The notes below the pieces were generated by a model, which did not search any database, was not told where the DNA came from, and saw only the letters and a list, made by a program, of their open reading frames with translations. DNA of 64,000 bases, taken from positions 9,986,501-10,050,500 of the forward strand of contig NC_088315.1 in the NCBI RefSeq assembly GCF_910592395.1, read 5' to 3'. The DNA comes from Lineus longissimus. Lineage: Eukaryota > Nemertea > Pilidiophora > Heteronemertea > Lineidae. This document shows, in pieces, positions 47,901 to 51,602 of the stretch (position 1 is its first letter; every line of letters begins with the position of its first letter). The translations under genes and the position numbers were made by a program.

Positions 47901-48927
47901 CAATCTAAAAAGCAGGTTACCTCAAGGGACATTGGGATATTTGACTGTTATCGATATGATATCAAATTACAAAAAAACATAAAATTTTCAGGTCGCCTTT
48001 AAAATAAATAGAAGAAGAATGAGGACGAGGTCCATTGAATAAAAAAATTTATCAAAGACGAAAAAAAATTGTCCCATACTATCACAGACCACTCTGCTGG
48101 CTGAGTGCTGGGTTGTTACCAGTCTTACAAGGCGGACGCTCTACCATCAGGCCACCATATCCCTTCAAATAACCTTAGAAGTTTAGTGACTTTGATTTAA
48201 AATACTGTTTTGAAATTGACATTTCAAGCCTATTGAATTCTTCTTAAATGGAGATCAGGCTGTTGATTTGGGTTCAATTCATGAATTTGAATGAGACATG
48301 ATGTATTATGGTGTTTTTGTCCGAGTGAAGTTGGTCACTTTGTTATGTATCAATGATAATTTAGGGATCTCAAGAGCAGTACAGTTCAAAACTGAATAAA
48401 ATGTGACACATGGAACAAGGTGTTTATAGATCCACTCAGTAGTTAAGGGTTGGCCATAGGTAACACCAACATTGGCAGGTGGCCGTCAAAACGTCACGTT
48501 GTGACATCAGGTGAAGAACCTCTTTTGTCAACCCTTATCCCTTATGTACTCAGGTCTCTGACAGAATATCGGAACAGGGATTTGACACTTATGGCTGTTG
48601 GTGATTTTTTACCAACATATGTTCATTCTATCGCCAGAAAACAGTTGGTAGAAAAAAAATTACATCAATCTAACATCACCCAGGCAGCAATGTCAGTTTA
48701 GTATCCATCCCTGACCAGGGTGTGCCGGGTATACAATCATTACTGCATCAATAACTTTGTAACGTTATGGCTAATTACTCGTTCCTTTTCGTTTCAGCGA
48801 GAACCAGAACCTTACGACCATCGAGACAACGGTGCTATGTTCAACACTCCAGCGCCGCCCCCTCCTCCACTTCCACCAATCGCTCCTCCGGTCACAGCGC
48901 CGCAATTTGAAAAAAAATCTAAAAAAG
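7778..48927 (+). CDS. EPS8: EPS8-like actin regulator (17 exons assembled; 3' end not found)
   Basis: Joined exons: 7778-7830, 9558-9608, 11572-11682, 19350-19411, 25081-25149, 25389-25516, 26221-26391, 26922-26977, 27350-27477, 27760-27857, 30177-30315, 36878-36966, 37606-38016, 38341-38549, 39227-39410, 40036-40191, 48798-48927. All have AG/GT borders and matching phases, giving about 748 codons. Order: Ser/Arg/Pro-rich N-terminus (1-92), PTB domain (about 93-234), Pro-rich linker (235-309), EPS8 core with DDIEKF and WMSLGEAW (310-522), linker, SH3 (about 627-680), Pro-rich tail. In the family, EPS8 caps and bundles actin and joins Abi1 and Sos1 in a Rac-activating complex at filopodia, microvilli and stereocilia. 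Vertebrate EPS8 is about 820 residues, so a C-terminal capping/SAM-like part is missing here. Family assignment rests on recognised PTB, core and SH3 motifs; some small exons may be missed, especially in the 19412-25080 and 40192-48797 introns. Confidence 0.9.
7911..8370 (+). repeat. degenerate minisatellite
   Basis: Repeated phrases GAGCTGACCT, TTAGCTTGTGACCTTG and TGACCTGTTA recur at about 25-40 bp spacing with much drift. Confidence 0.6.
8459..8625 (+). mobile_element. pogo-like MITE, diverged
   Basis: GTAACCTCTC...GACAGTGGTTTTGGTCCAAAATTGG...CATCTCTCTATTGAAGACAGCATTTG...AGAGAGGTTAC follows the family consensus in order, with heavy substitution; an old insertion. Confidence 0.65.
9437..9490. 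other. hairpin
   Basis: CAGAATTCTGCATGTACATT and its near reverse complement AATTCATGCAGAATTCTG form arms of about 22 bp around an 8-base loop, 67 bp before exon 2. It may be the remnant of a palindromic transposon. Confidence 0.6.
9558..9608 (+). CDS. EPS8: EPS8 exon 2
   Basis: 51 nt between GCTTTGCAG and GTAAGA. It enters with one base and leaves with two, in register with its neighbours. It encodes [17 protein letters not shown], charged and probably disordered. There is no domain match; support is from splice sites and phase only. Confidence 0.7.
9609..11571. other. intron 2
   Basis: No repeat family or exon recognised. A 213-codon open frame on the minus strand (10465-11106) has no family resemblance. 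Confidence 0.5.
11572..11682 (+). CDS. EPS8: EPS8 exon 3, Pro/Arg/Ser-rich
   Basis: 111 nt between CTTGTTTTCAG and GTTAGT. It encodes [20 protein letters not shown] followed by a stretch rich in SRP and SPR motifs ending LPG. Low-complexity N-terminal region ahead of the PTB domain, possibly offering phosphorylation or SH3-binding sites (inference). A 1.15-kb interspersed repeat begins about 105 bp after its donor. Confidence 0.75.
11788..12942 (+). mobile_element. large interspersed element, copy B
   Basis: Almost the same as 457-1573, including the terminal hairpin and GAGGTGAGCACAATGGCC end. The main length difference is the CGT run, about 61 nt here against about 26 nt in copy A. High identity implies recent spread. 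Confidence 0.88.
13706..13856 (+). repeat. GCGTCA-rich repeat, copy 1
   Basis: TTGACGCGTTACCCAGCGCG, AGATAAGCGCGTCACTGGTG, CGTTGCGCGTCAATGACGC and AGCAGGATGGATGTCA match 20246-20395 in order. It is rich in TGACGC/GCGTCA, which can pair internally. Confidence 0.8.
13857..14589. other. intronic, nothing recognised
   Basis: Unique-looking AT-rich sequence with one G run near 14448. Confidence 0.5.
14590..14795 (+). repeat. interspersed repeat R, copy 2
   Basis: AAAGGGATACACCGTTCGTA, GAAATGCAGTTATACACAATG, CCGTAGTGCAGTTATCATG, CTACACAATGGCAATGTTG, then an A/T-rich end. It shares the upstream AAAGGGxTACxCxGTTxGTA block with the inverted copy at 44095-44335. Confidence 0.75.
15405..15600 (+). repeat. 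GACCTT-module repeat fragment
   Basis: TTTGACCTACCTTTCAAGACCACAAAGGTCAA and, 130 bp on, TTGACCTACTTTCAAGGTCACAGA resemble the internal module of the large elements at 457 and 11788. Confidence 0.5.
15815..16440 (+). repeat. 43-bp G-rich minisatellite
   Basis: About 14 copies of a 43-bp unit containing GGGATGTGAGTAAGGGGAGG and GAGGGCTGGACAGTGGCTAC. Copies differ by one or two bases or by GGGGGGA/GGGGA length. Each unit has GGGG-A-GGG-A-GGG, suited to quadruplex folding. Confidence 0.95.
16747..16924 (+). mobile_element. pogo-like MITE
   Basis: GTTGAACCTCCCTTTGTGTG at the left, TCAGTCCCAAGGGTGTCCTT and AAAGAGGTTCTTTGTA at the right; a moderately diverged family member. Confidence 0.8.
17260..17419 (-). 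mobile_element. pogo-like MITE
   Basis: TA-CAATAGAACCTCTCTATTAAGG ... CTAAGGGAGGTTCCACTG-TA. Full length and little diverged, with TA on both sides as expected for this transposon group. Confidence 0.9.
18126..18303 (+). mobile_element. pogo-like MITE
   Basis: CTGTGGAACCTCCCTTAGCG ... GTCCTTAATAGAGAGGTTCT-ACTG. Close to the family consensus, with GGTCCCAAATTGATTGTTTCC in the middle. Confidence 0.9.
18354..19080 (+). mobile_element. DNA transposon derivative with Myb/SANT-like ORF
   Basis: Ends TAATAGTTGCGGTTCCACTACAGG and, inverted, CCTGTAGTGGAACCAAGACTATTA. Internal sub-repeats GTCCGGACTA, GTGCGGA and CGGATCTAAA occur near both ends. The only ORF is the Myb/SANT-like one at 18751-18948; no transposase is present. 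PIF/Harbinger-related elements (including ISL2EU-type relatives) are known to carry such an accessory protein; the superfamily here is an inference. Confidence 0.75.
18751..18948 (+). pseudogene. truncated Myb/SANT-like DNA-binding protein of a transposon
   Basis: 65 codons starting at [23 protein letters not shown], then a helix [15 protein letters not shown] and a third helix ending TRIEWRRL at a stop. The spacing of W, L, VYxKIAxEL and GH fits the trihelix-like Myb_DNA-bind_4 family. Normal proteins continue with more helices, so this copy is cut short. It lies between the inverted ends of the 18354-19080 element and is probably not functional. Confidence 0.72.
19350..19411 (+). CDS. EPS8: EPS8 exon 4
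   Basis: 62 nt from CTCTGATTTCAG to GTAGGT. It encodes [20 protein letters not shown] and ends in phase 1. That supplies the first base of the AAT codon completed by exon 5 (AT|GGAGATGCT). A second GT eight bases on (GTATCA) would break the frame into the PTB domain. Confidence 0.75.
20246..20395 (+). repeat. GCGTCA-rich repeat, copy 2
   Basis: ATGACGCGCTACCAAGTGCG, AGATATAAGCGCATCACTGG, CGTTGCGCATCACTGACGCG and AGCAGGATGGATGTCAG, parallel to 13706-13856. Confidence 0.8.
20402..20640 (+). mobile_element. tRNA-derived SINE
   Basis: A-box-like GTGGCATAGTTGTTGGAGTG near 20411 and B-box-like GTTCGAATC near 20456, followed by the core CCTTGGGCAAGACACTTGAT and TTGCTACTCTCC. This layout is typical of tRNA-head SINEs in marine animals. 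It shares the head and core with 29718-29900. Confidence 0.75.
21556..21708 (-). mobile_element. pogo-like MITE
   Basis: TA-CAGTAGAACCTCTCTATTAAGG ... CTAAGGGAGGTTCACTG-TA, with an internal deletion of the CCTCGGGACTGACAAGTGC part. Confidence 0.9.
22374..22675 (+). repeat. 42-bp minisatellite
   Basis: Units of GAGAGGTGATTGGCCTTGAC plus TCAGAGAGGTGAAGGTCACTC, about seven copies with GGTGGT/GGAGGT variants. Confidence 0.9.
23390..23632. mobile_element. TA-flanked MITE
   Basis: TACAGGTTATCCTTGCCTATAACGTC at the left and GACGTTATATGCAAGGATAACCTGTA at the right, inverted arms of about 28 bp around about 180 bp. Confidence 0.88.
24768..24988. mobile_element. MITE, GGGACTATAGGCAG ends
   Basis: AAAGGGGGACTATAGGCAGGAGCAGC versus GCTGCTGCCTATAGAGTCCCATTAAGGG. 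A similar end, AAGGTACGGACTATTGGCAGG, stands alone near 4485. Confidence 0.7.
25081..25149 (+). CDS. EPS8: EPS8 exon 5, PTB domain start
   Basis: 69 nt between GTATTTTCAG and GTATAT. It encodes [19 protein letters not shown]; the YxVxHLxTF pattern is typical of the first strand of the EPS8 PTB domain. Entry needs two bases and exit leaves one, both matched. A frame shift by one gives an early stop, so the reading is well constrained. Confidence 0.92.
25389..25516 (+). CDS. EPS8: EPS8 exon 6, PTB domain
   Basis: 128 nt from TTGCTAG to GTAAGT. The peptide begins [20 protein letters not shown], continues with a tryptophan and a strand of hydrophobic residues, and ends [18 protein letters not shown] and the following strands are characteristic of the EPS8 PTB fold, which binds phosphotyrosine/NPxY-type peptides in the family. 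A pogo-like MITE lies about 110 bp after the donor. Confidence 0.95.
25517..26220. other. intron 6
   Basis: Contains one pogo-like MITE (25627-25784); the remainder shows nothing recognised. Confidence 0.6.
25627..25784 (+). mobile_element. pogo-like MITE, diverged
   Basis: AGTTGAACCTCCCCTAGCAC ... GGTACCAAATTGGTTGTTTCC ... GGTGTCCTTATGGGATAGGT-TCTACTG. Confidence 0.85.
26221..26391 (+). CDS. EPS8: EPS8 exon 7, PTB domain
   Basis: 171 nt, phase 0 on both sides, TTTGATTTCAG to GTAAGT. It encodes [20 protein letters not shown], then a strand NNLLLFTV and [17 protein letters not shown] and MHIFQ are diagnostic positions of the EPS8 PTB core. A degenerate minisatellite starts about 60 bp downstream of the donor. 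Confidence 0.96.
26392..26921. other. intron 7, mostly minisatellite
   Basis: About 390 of 530 bp is the degenerate array at 26450-26840. Confidence 0.7.
26450..26840 (+). repeat. degenerate 34-bp minisatellite
   Basis: CCAGTGAAATGAATACTGAAG plus TTAATGCAATGGT recurs about eleven times with drift and length change. Confidence 0.88.
26922..26977 (+). CDS. EPS8: EPS8 exon 8, C-terminal helix of PTB
   Basis: 56 nt from TTCTGTTTCAG to GTAAGT. It encodes [18 protein letters not shown], an amphipathic helix closing the PTB domain. The exon leaves CT, completed by T from exon 9 to give Leu. The genomic read-through hits TAA at once, fitting a real donor. Confidence 0.93.
26978..27349. other. intron 8
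   Basis: No repeat or alternative exon recognised. Confidence 0.5.
27350..27477 (+). CDS. EPS8: EPS8 exon 9, proline-rich linker
   Basis: 128 nt between TTGTTGCAG and GTAGGT. The peptide starts [20 protein letters not shown] and ends [13 protein letters not shown] flexible Pro-rich linker follows the PTB domain in this family and can serve as an SH3 ligand (inference). Confidence 0.88.
27760..27857 (+). CDS. EPS8: EPS8 exon 10, basic/acidic linker
   Basis: 98 nt from CTATTTCAG to GTACGT, phases 1 in and 0 out. It encodes [16 protein letters not shown], then RDGDDD and SEKTDREV. It joins directly in frame to the DDIEKF exon, as in other EPS8 proteins where a similar block precedes the core. 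Confidence 0.88.
28080..28374. mobile_element. TTAA-flanked MITE (piggyBac-like)
   Basis: TTAA-CCCTTTCACTGCAG at the left and CCGCAGCAAAAGGG-TTAA at the right. TTAA target sites with CCC-starting inverted ends are characteristic of piggyBac; no transposase inside. Confidence 0.75.
29718..29900 (+). mobile_element. tRNA-derived SINE, diverged
   Basis: GAGTGGCATAGTGGTTGGAGC (A box), then a degraded B box, then CGAGCAAGAAACTCAACCC, TAAATTGCTTTGTCCTTC and CCTGGCGTCTTTCCCAGGGC. The head and core resemble 20402-20640. Confidence 0.65.
30177..30315 (+). CDS. EPS8: EPS8 exon 11, core region start
   Basis: 139 nt from TTTCCTGCAG to GTATGA. It encodes [20 protein letters not shown], then [12 protein letters not shown] and a lysine-rich tail. 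DDIExFxxxLQxAAExxxEL is a hallmark of the EPS8 family. It ends in phase 1 and joins exon 12 through GAT; three possible cassette exons lie in the intron that follows. Confidence 0.95.
30772..30825 (+). CDS. EPS8: candidate cassette exon a (54 nt)
   Basis: Open stretch between an acceptor TATCTTTTTAAG and a donor GTATAT, phase 1 in and phase 1 out, so inclusion adds 18 codons without a frameshift. The peptide would be [18 protein letters not shown], hydrophobic and unlike the lysine-rich sequence before it. No family counterpart is known to me. It may be an alternative exon or chance. Confidence 0.4.
32071..32127 (+). CDS. EPS8: candidate cassette exon b (57 nt)
   Basis: Flanked by TTCTCGTAG and GTGATT, phase 1 on both sides, adding 19 codons that read [18 protein letters not shown] after a junction Gly. 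The composition (Lys, Ser, Arg, Gln) resembles the preceding SKSKGKVV tail. The donor is weak. A nearer GT at 32121 would break the frame. Confidence 0.42.
32274..32768 (+). repeat. three tandem copies of a 178-bp unit
   Basis: GTTCCTGATTAACCTAGTCA, TTAGAAGTCATTAACTACGG, CAGTACTGTGTGGCAACCTT and TCATACAGGGTCTTTCCC recur in order. The first copy is shortened to about 137 bp by an internal loss. Confidence 0.88.
33105..33490 (+). repeat. 53-bp tandem repeat
   Basis: Units of GATAATGTCACATTTTGGTA, ACTAGATTAAGCTGAAATG and TCAGTTTAGCCCAA, about seven copies, the last two shortened. Confidence 0.9.
34034..34062 (+). repeat. (GAT)n microsatellite
   Basis: Perfect run of about ten GAT units. Confidence 0.95.
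34214..34243 (+). CDS. EPS8: candidate microexon c (30 nt)
   Basis: 30 nt between TTATAGTTGCAG and GTAGGC, phase 1 on both sides. It would add [10 protein letters not shown] to the linker before exon 12. A symmetrical short exon in a flexible linker fits regulated microexons known in cytoskeletal proteins (inference); no transcript evidence is available here. Confidence 0.42.
34600..34855 (+). mobile_element. interspersed element Q, copy 1
   Basis: GGCCAAAACTGTAGC, AAGCTCCACCCA, GGTGAGACAACCAATACC, ATTGAGGTATCAATTTCTCT and TTATGGTTGTCTCACCAAAACC. The same blocks appear inverted at 45150-45400. Its ends are partly inverted (TTTTGG/CCAAAA). Confidence 0.6.
34856..35595. other. intronic, nothing recognised
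   Basis: A 133-codon open frame at 34877-35278 has no splice pair in frame with the gene and no family resemblance. Confidence 0.5.
35596..36201. mobile_element. TTAA-flanked element (piggyBac-like), about 600 bp
   Basis: TTAACCTTTTTGCTGCCGAT at the left, TTTGGCAGCGAAAGGCTTAA at the right: imperfect inverted ends sharing GCxGCC and an AAGG/CCTT block next to TTAA. Confidence 0.6.
36878..36966 (+). CDS. EPS8: EPS8 exon 12, core region
   Basis: 89 nt from GCTCTTTCAG to GTAAGG. It encodes [20 protein letters not shown] followed by KFKLAFNLL. The RAxPPPxxxFxDxFxKFKxxFNLL pattern is strongly conserved in EPS8. Exit is phase 0. Confidence 0.96.
36967..37605. other. intron 12
   Basis: The 3' third is a MITE (37372-37583) that ends 22 bp before the exon 13 acceptor; the rest is unremarkable. 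Confidence 0.6.
37372..37583. mobile_element. MITE, TTTAAAGGAC ends
   Basis: TTTAAAGGACCAGTTGAGTA at the left and TTAGTCCTTTAAA at the right; short inverted ends of about 12 bp, AT-rich interior. Confidence 0.6.
37606..38016 (+). CDS. EPS8: EPS8 exon 13, core region (largest exon)
   Basis: 411 nt, phase 0 both sides, TCAATTCCAG to GTTTGT, 137 codons. Recognisable blocks: [55 protein letters not shown]. These match the conserved EPS8 middle region in order and spacing. The tail [16 protein letters not shown] is a charged helix. A TTTAAAGGAC MITE ends only 22 bp before the acceptor. Confidence 0.97.
38017..38340. other. intron 13
   Basis: 324 bp, of which 38140-38246 is a truncated pogo-like MITE. 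Confidence 0.7.
38140..38246 (-). mobile_element. pogo-like MITE, left half
   Basis: CAGTAGAACCTCTGTACTGAGG through GAGGTGTCCTGATTAG and TCAAATTGAATGGATACAAG, then similarity stops. The other half is missing here. Confidence 0.85.
38341..38549 (+). CDS. EPS8: EPS8 exon 14, linker
   Basis: 209 nt from TTCTTTACAG to GTTGGT. It encodes a polar segment ([18 protein letters not shown], then [14 protein letters not shown]) between the core and the SH3 domain. The RHIDRN motif formed across the junction with exon 15 also occurs in vertebrate EPS8. MITE fragments lie on both sides of this exon. Confidence 0.93.
38603..38658 (-). mobile_element. pogo-like MITE, right half
   Basis: GTCGTTAATAGAGAGGTGTC-AGTTAAGGGAGGTTCCACTG, followed by TA; same orientation as the left half at 38140-38246 on the other side of exon 14. 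Confidence 0.85.
38745..39215 (+). repeat. three tandem copies of a 150-165 bp unit
   Basis: GATGGGTATGGCAAACTTGG, AAGTGTTTTGCAAACATTAA, AGGAAGCTCTTGCAGAAAAT, GTGCCATGAAAACTT and ATCTCACTTATGACGCTGAT recur in order. The third copy ends about 11 bp before exon 15. Confidence 0.92.
39227..39410 (+). CDS. EPS8: EPS8 exon 15, first half of SH3
   Basis: 184 nt from TATCGTTTCAG to GTAGGT. After a charged stretch the SH3 domain begins near [20 protein letters not shown] and AKGEVLE. The usual ALYDY signature is altered to RIYEV, but the ELTVxKGExLE block is normal. Tandem repeats of about 155 bp run up to about 11 bp before the acceptor. Confidence 0.95.
39411..40035. other. intron 15
   Basis: Holds one full pogo-like MITE (39437-39596) starting 27 bp after the donor; the rest is unremarkable. 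Confidence 0.7.
39437..39596 (-). mobile_element. pogo-like MITE
   Basis: TA-TAGTAGAACCTCTCTATTAAGG ... CTAAGGGAGGTTCCACTG-TA, full length. Confidence 0.9.
40036..40191 (+). CDS. EPS8: EPS8 exon 16, second half of SH3
   Basis: 156 nt from TCTTTTCAG to GTACAT, phase 0. It encodes [20 protein letters not shown], then APYTIL, and an acidic tail [16 protein letters not shown]. NWWKxRN is the SH3 binding-groove tryptophan pair. The last strand reads GHAPYTIL where most EPS8 SH3 domains have a GxxPxNxL form, so a usual Asn is Thr. Confidence 0.95.
41398..41636 (-). mobile_element. pogo-like MITE with internal amplification
   Basis: CAGTAGAACCTCTCTATTAAGG at the left; the unit AGAGAGGTTGTCCTTRAT (18 bp) is repeated four to five times near the right end, making this copy about 60-80 bp longer than its relatives. 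Confidence 0.9.
42122..42471. mobile_element. hAT-like MITE
   Basis: CAGGCGTGGATCCAGGATT at the left and CCTTGGATCCACCCCTG at the right, G/C runs just inside both ends (AAAGGGGGGCC, CAGCCCCCCCCC). This terminal pattern is common among hAT-type MITEs; an 8-bp target duplication is not evident. Confidence 0.75.
43257..43414 (-). mobile_element. pogo-like MITE
   Basis: TA-CAGTAGAACCTCTCTTTTAAGG ... GGAGTTTCCACTG-TA, with loss of the GGGACTGACAAGTGC part. Confidence 0.9.
43529..43706 (-). mobile_element. pogo-like MITE
   Basis: TA-CAGTAGATTATCTGTATCAAGG ... CTAAGGGAGGTTCCACTG-TA. Full length, only about 115 bp after the previous copy and in the same orientation. Confidence 0.92.
44095..44335 (-). 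repeat. interspersed repeat R, copy 3 (inverted)
   Basis: Reverse complement reads GAAATGCAGTTATACACAATG, CCGTAGTGCAGTTATTATGC, TTTGTTGAAACTTGG and GGCATTGCTGATATTTATAT, in the order of the 6515 and 14590 copies. Confidence 0.75.
45150..45400 (-). mobile_element. interspersed element Q, copy 2 (inverted)
   Basis: Reverse complement reads TTTGGCCAAAATTTCAGCTCC, GGTGAGACAATCAATACC, GACATTGAGTTATCAATTTCT and GGCTATGGTTGCCTAACC, parallel to 34600-34855. Confidence 0.6.
46217..46946. mobile_element. MITE containing an expanded minisatellite
   Basis: Left end GGTTTACATAGAGTCATCTTG, right end GGATGACTTCTATGTAAAC, the same inverted ends as 57185-57407. The interior carries the 59-60 bp array described separately, so a short MITE has grown to about 730 bp. 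Confidence 0.75.
46255..46855 (+). repeat. 59-60 bp minisatellite
   Basis: About ten units of TTTTCACCAGTCACGTGTCA, ACAAAAGAATGTTCCAGTTG and TGACAGATGAATGCCTGTG. Units alternate CACGTG, CACATG and CAAGTG at one position; the first form is an E-box-like CACGTG. Confidence 0.95.
48062..48170 (-). mobile_element. tRNA-derived SINE head
   Basis: On the minus strand, TGGCCTGATGGTAGAGCGTC and CGCCTTGTAAGACTGGTAAC resemble a tRNA D-arm and a TGT anticodon arm, as in tRNA-Thr. No matching T-arm or closed acceptor stem follows, so this is a tRNA relic, probably from a SINE, rather than a working tRNA gene. Confidence 0.6.
48798..48927 (+). CDS. EPS8: EPS8 exon 17, proline-rich; possible terminal exon
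   Basis: 130 nt after CGTTTCAG, in phase with exon 16. It encodes [20 protein letters not shown], then a [11 protein letters not shown] run and a lysine-rich end. A Pro-rich segment after the SH3 is normal for EPS8. The donor AAAAAAG|GTGATT is weak; without splicing, the frame reads GDYYSRL and stops at 48948-48950, giving a short isoform. I see no AATAAA in the following 200 bases. Confidence 0.8.
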
Positions 48928-48996
48928 GTGATTACTATTCTCGGTTATAGGCTGTTTTGTAAAGTATTGTTCAAATACTGTATTACTATGTGCATA

Positions 48997-49152
48997 TTAA
49001 CCCTTCGTGGACACAGCGGGAACATTAGAGCAAGATAGTAATCAATTGGTCATATTTTTGTCAAAATCAAAACTTGAGACAAAAACTCACGGAGTTAACA
49101 GAAGAACTGTTTTGTGGGGTTGCAATGAAGGTCTCTGTCCATGAAGGGTGAT
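48997..49152. mobile_element. possible TTAA-type MITE
   Basis: TTAACCCTTCGTGGACA at the left and TGTCCATGAAGGGTGAT at the right, inverted ends of about 13 bp; the right TTAA is lost. Confidence 0.4.
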
Positions 49153-49660
49153 AAGTGTTCATTTTGATCGACTTGATCTCTTCGAATGCCTATCATACAA
49201 GGTGTCCCAGAACATCATGCTGCATTTTTGAACCGAAATTTAGAGCTGGGGTTTATTGAAAAGTGGATCTTGATTGGCCAGTGGTATAAGACCACGTTTG
49301 GGAAAAACTTCTTAACACAAGCCAGTCTACCCACCTGTTGGACTTTATTGGTTCTAAAATTGAGTTCCAGTAGTCACTGGTATGTAGGCAGTGTTATTCC
49401 AGTGGTAACCAGTTGTGTTCCGATCATTTGGATTGTGGTGATGCAATGGAAAGGACTTGTTCTGGGGCACTTTGTTGTGTGATTGCGTATAGGATCTACC
49501 TCAGCTTTCCTCCAGAGAAGTCTTGCCCTACACTCACTCCTTCATGTCACCTTCCACCTGTGCTATACCTTGTAGTAAGCTCGTTCGAAACAGCGCCATA
49601 GAATCGGAATAGGATAAGAGAATATACCATTTTGAGGTGACCAATTTTGTTTTGCCAATT

Positions 49661-49848
49661 TGTGACCCGTCACAGCAAAACCAGGCACATGTCGCACAGA
49701 AGATCAGCCTAAATGACACCAGGAGATAATGGGAGAAATTGATGTGCTCATTTCACAAAAGGCAGACAACAGAGAAATGAACAAACATTCTGTCTCAACC
49801 TGCCAAGCTCAGAGCGACAGGCACCTGCTTTTGCTGTGACGGGTCACA
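49661..49848. mobile_element. TGTGACCCG MITE, copy 3
   Basis: TGTGACCCGTCACAGCAAAA at the left, TTTTGCTGTGACGGGTCACA at the right. The interior corresponds, inverted, to 3209-3391. Confidence 0.92.
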
Positions 49849-50180
49849 TTTGGTACCTTTGCCTTGTGGTCCACACTGGTTTGAAATTTAGCCTAAGAAA
49901 CCATTACTTCTTGTGATTAGTATTCCGGGCCCTCACAAAGGTCAACACCAAGACACCTAAAGGGCTGCATATGCAGGTTTCGGTTTCTAGGGGAAGGCCT
50001 GCCCAGCACATACACATGTACAGGCTTGCCATTCTAAAAACAAACTGGTAATTGACTACCTGTAAGTCGTCTTGATCAACCACTTTGGTATGAGACGCTC
50101 CACGGGGCTGATGCATTTGATACGACCTTCTACAATGTCATTTGCGGTTTTGACACAATGCCGTGCAGTGCATCATGCAT

Positions 50181-50575
50181 CAATCAATCAATCAATCAAT
50201 ATAATACTTATGTGGCGCATTTCCGTGGTAACACCACGCTCAAAGTGCCACCTTTCCAAAAGCAGAGTTTTCAACTGCCTCCTGAAAACGTCCTCTGGCA
50301 GGGATCTCAAGTAAAGTGGAAGCCTATTCCACAGGTATGGCCCACACTTAGAAAAACTGCATTCACCGTACCTGGATTTGGTCCGCTTGACAAGCAAGTT
50401 CTTGCTCGCCACTGACCGAGTACGACCTTCGGTTTCCCTAAGAAGGCACCGGAGGTACTCTGGTCAAACACCATGAACTGATTTATGAACCATGCACAAA
50501 ATCTTGAATTCAATCGAGGCTTGATGGGTAGCCAATGAAGCTCCCTTAGTAATGGTTTAACACGCATCAACCTGC
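50181..50575 (-). mobile_element. 5'-truncated LINE (CR1/L2-like), 3' end
   Basis: On the minus strand, RVKPLLRELHWLPIKPRL and, after a frameshift, CGPYLWNRLPLYLRSLPEDV match the conserved tail that follows the reverse transcriptase of CR1-superfamily elements (LHWLPVxxRI and LWNxLPxxLR). The element ends in a short TTGA/ATTG tandem run at 50181-50202, the usual kind of tail for this group. Frame breaks show it is dead. Confidence 0.8.
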
Positions 50576-51117
50576 TTGCATCATGTCGCCATGAGGCCTG
50601 TGTTTTGGACTGTCGTTGCGTAGGTCAATGTTGAACCTTGGCCACGGGAGCCATCTTAATTCTTCTCGAGTTTGGACGATTCCAATTCTATGAGCTTCAC
50701 ATTTAGGGTCACTGTGAGTTGGATACTTGTCCTACTTGACCAATTCTTTGTAAATAATCTCTTATAATTACCATTATACTCTTAATCTTGAATCTATAAT
50801 ATCGAAAGGGCAGATCCTTTCGTTTTGTTACGTTATAAACGTATCTGTTTGGGCAGCAAAAATTAAGGTCACAAAACTTGTGATAACCAATTTATAAGAA
50901 AAAAATTGAATTCGCGCAAAATTGCAGGACACATTTCTGTGGGTTACCTGGGCTACTGTTTCAGGAATATGTGTTTTTGTCCATCACAGCCAAGTCCAGG
51001 TTATACGGAAGCAGAATTTTTCAAATACTCTTGTGATATGGCCATATGTTGAATTGAATTGAAATATGTATATTGTTTTAACAAGTTTAAATGTGGGATC
51101 AGTTCAGCTTAGGTACA

Positions 51118-51427
51118 TTAACCACTTGATGCCGTAAGACGTATATATACGCGAACTCTATCTGAACCGCTCTGCCGTAAGACGTATATATATGTCGGCC
51201 ATCCAAAGGATTGTTCCATGTAAATCCTGTACTAAAACCCCTATTCAAACAATCGCGGGGAATCCCCAGCGTAAACTGAAACTGAGGAGGCTTCATTCTT
51301 CACAAAAACACCAGCTGGCAGTTCTTGATCGATGGCCGCTGCAAAGACAAAAAATTACGTTTTCCTGAAATTAATTCTGGCAGAGTGGTAAGGTAAGAAA
51401 TTTTTTATAGCGGCATCAAGTGGTTAA
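51118..51427. mobile_element. TTAA-flanked MITE (piggyBac-like)
   Basis: TTAA-CCACTTGATGCCG ... CGGCATCAAGTGG-TTAA, perfect 13-bp inverted ends. The left part repeats GCCGTAAGACGTATATATA twice. Confidence 0.85.
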
Positions 51428-51602
51428 ACTAATCAATGCTAAATGCATTTGTTTTGTTTTTGACAGTGAATCGTAAATCTAGAGTACCTGGTAAAGATGA
51501 TGTATTATTATTGTAGGAACTAAAACTAACAATTTCTTGACCCTTTCCCTGCCTTGTGGCCTTGATATATGTTGAGTCACAACACAGGGCTATTGGGGTT
51601 TA

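Larger units (their letters stand above)
40192..48797. other. intron 16: the longest intron, packed with MITEs
   Basis: Contains three pogo-like MITEs, a hAT-like MITE, inverted copies of repeats R and Q, a MITE with an expanded minisatellite and a SINE head. A 15-base G run is at 41000-41014. No further exon found; 46950-48060 shows nothing recognised. Confidence 0.7.

Noticed and set aside
48062-48170. tRNA-Thr gene on the minus strand
   Set aside because: The anticodon arm looks right but no T-arm or pairing acceptor stem follows; better read as a SINE head.
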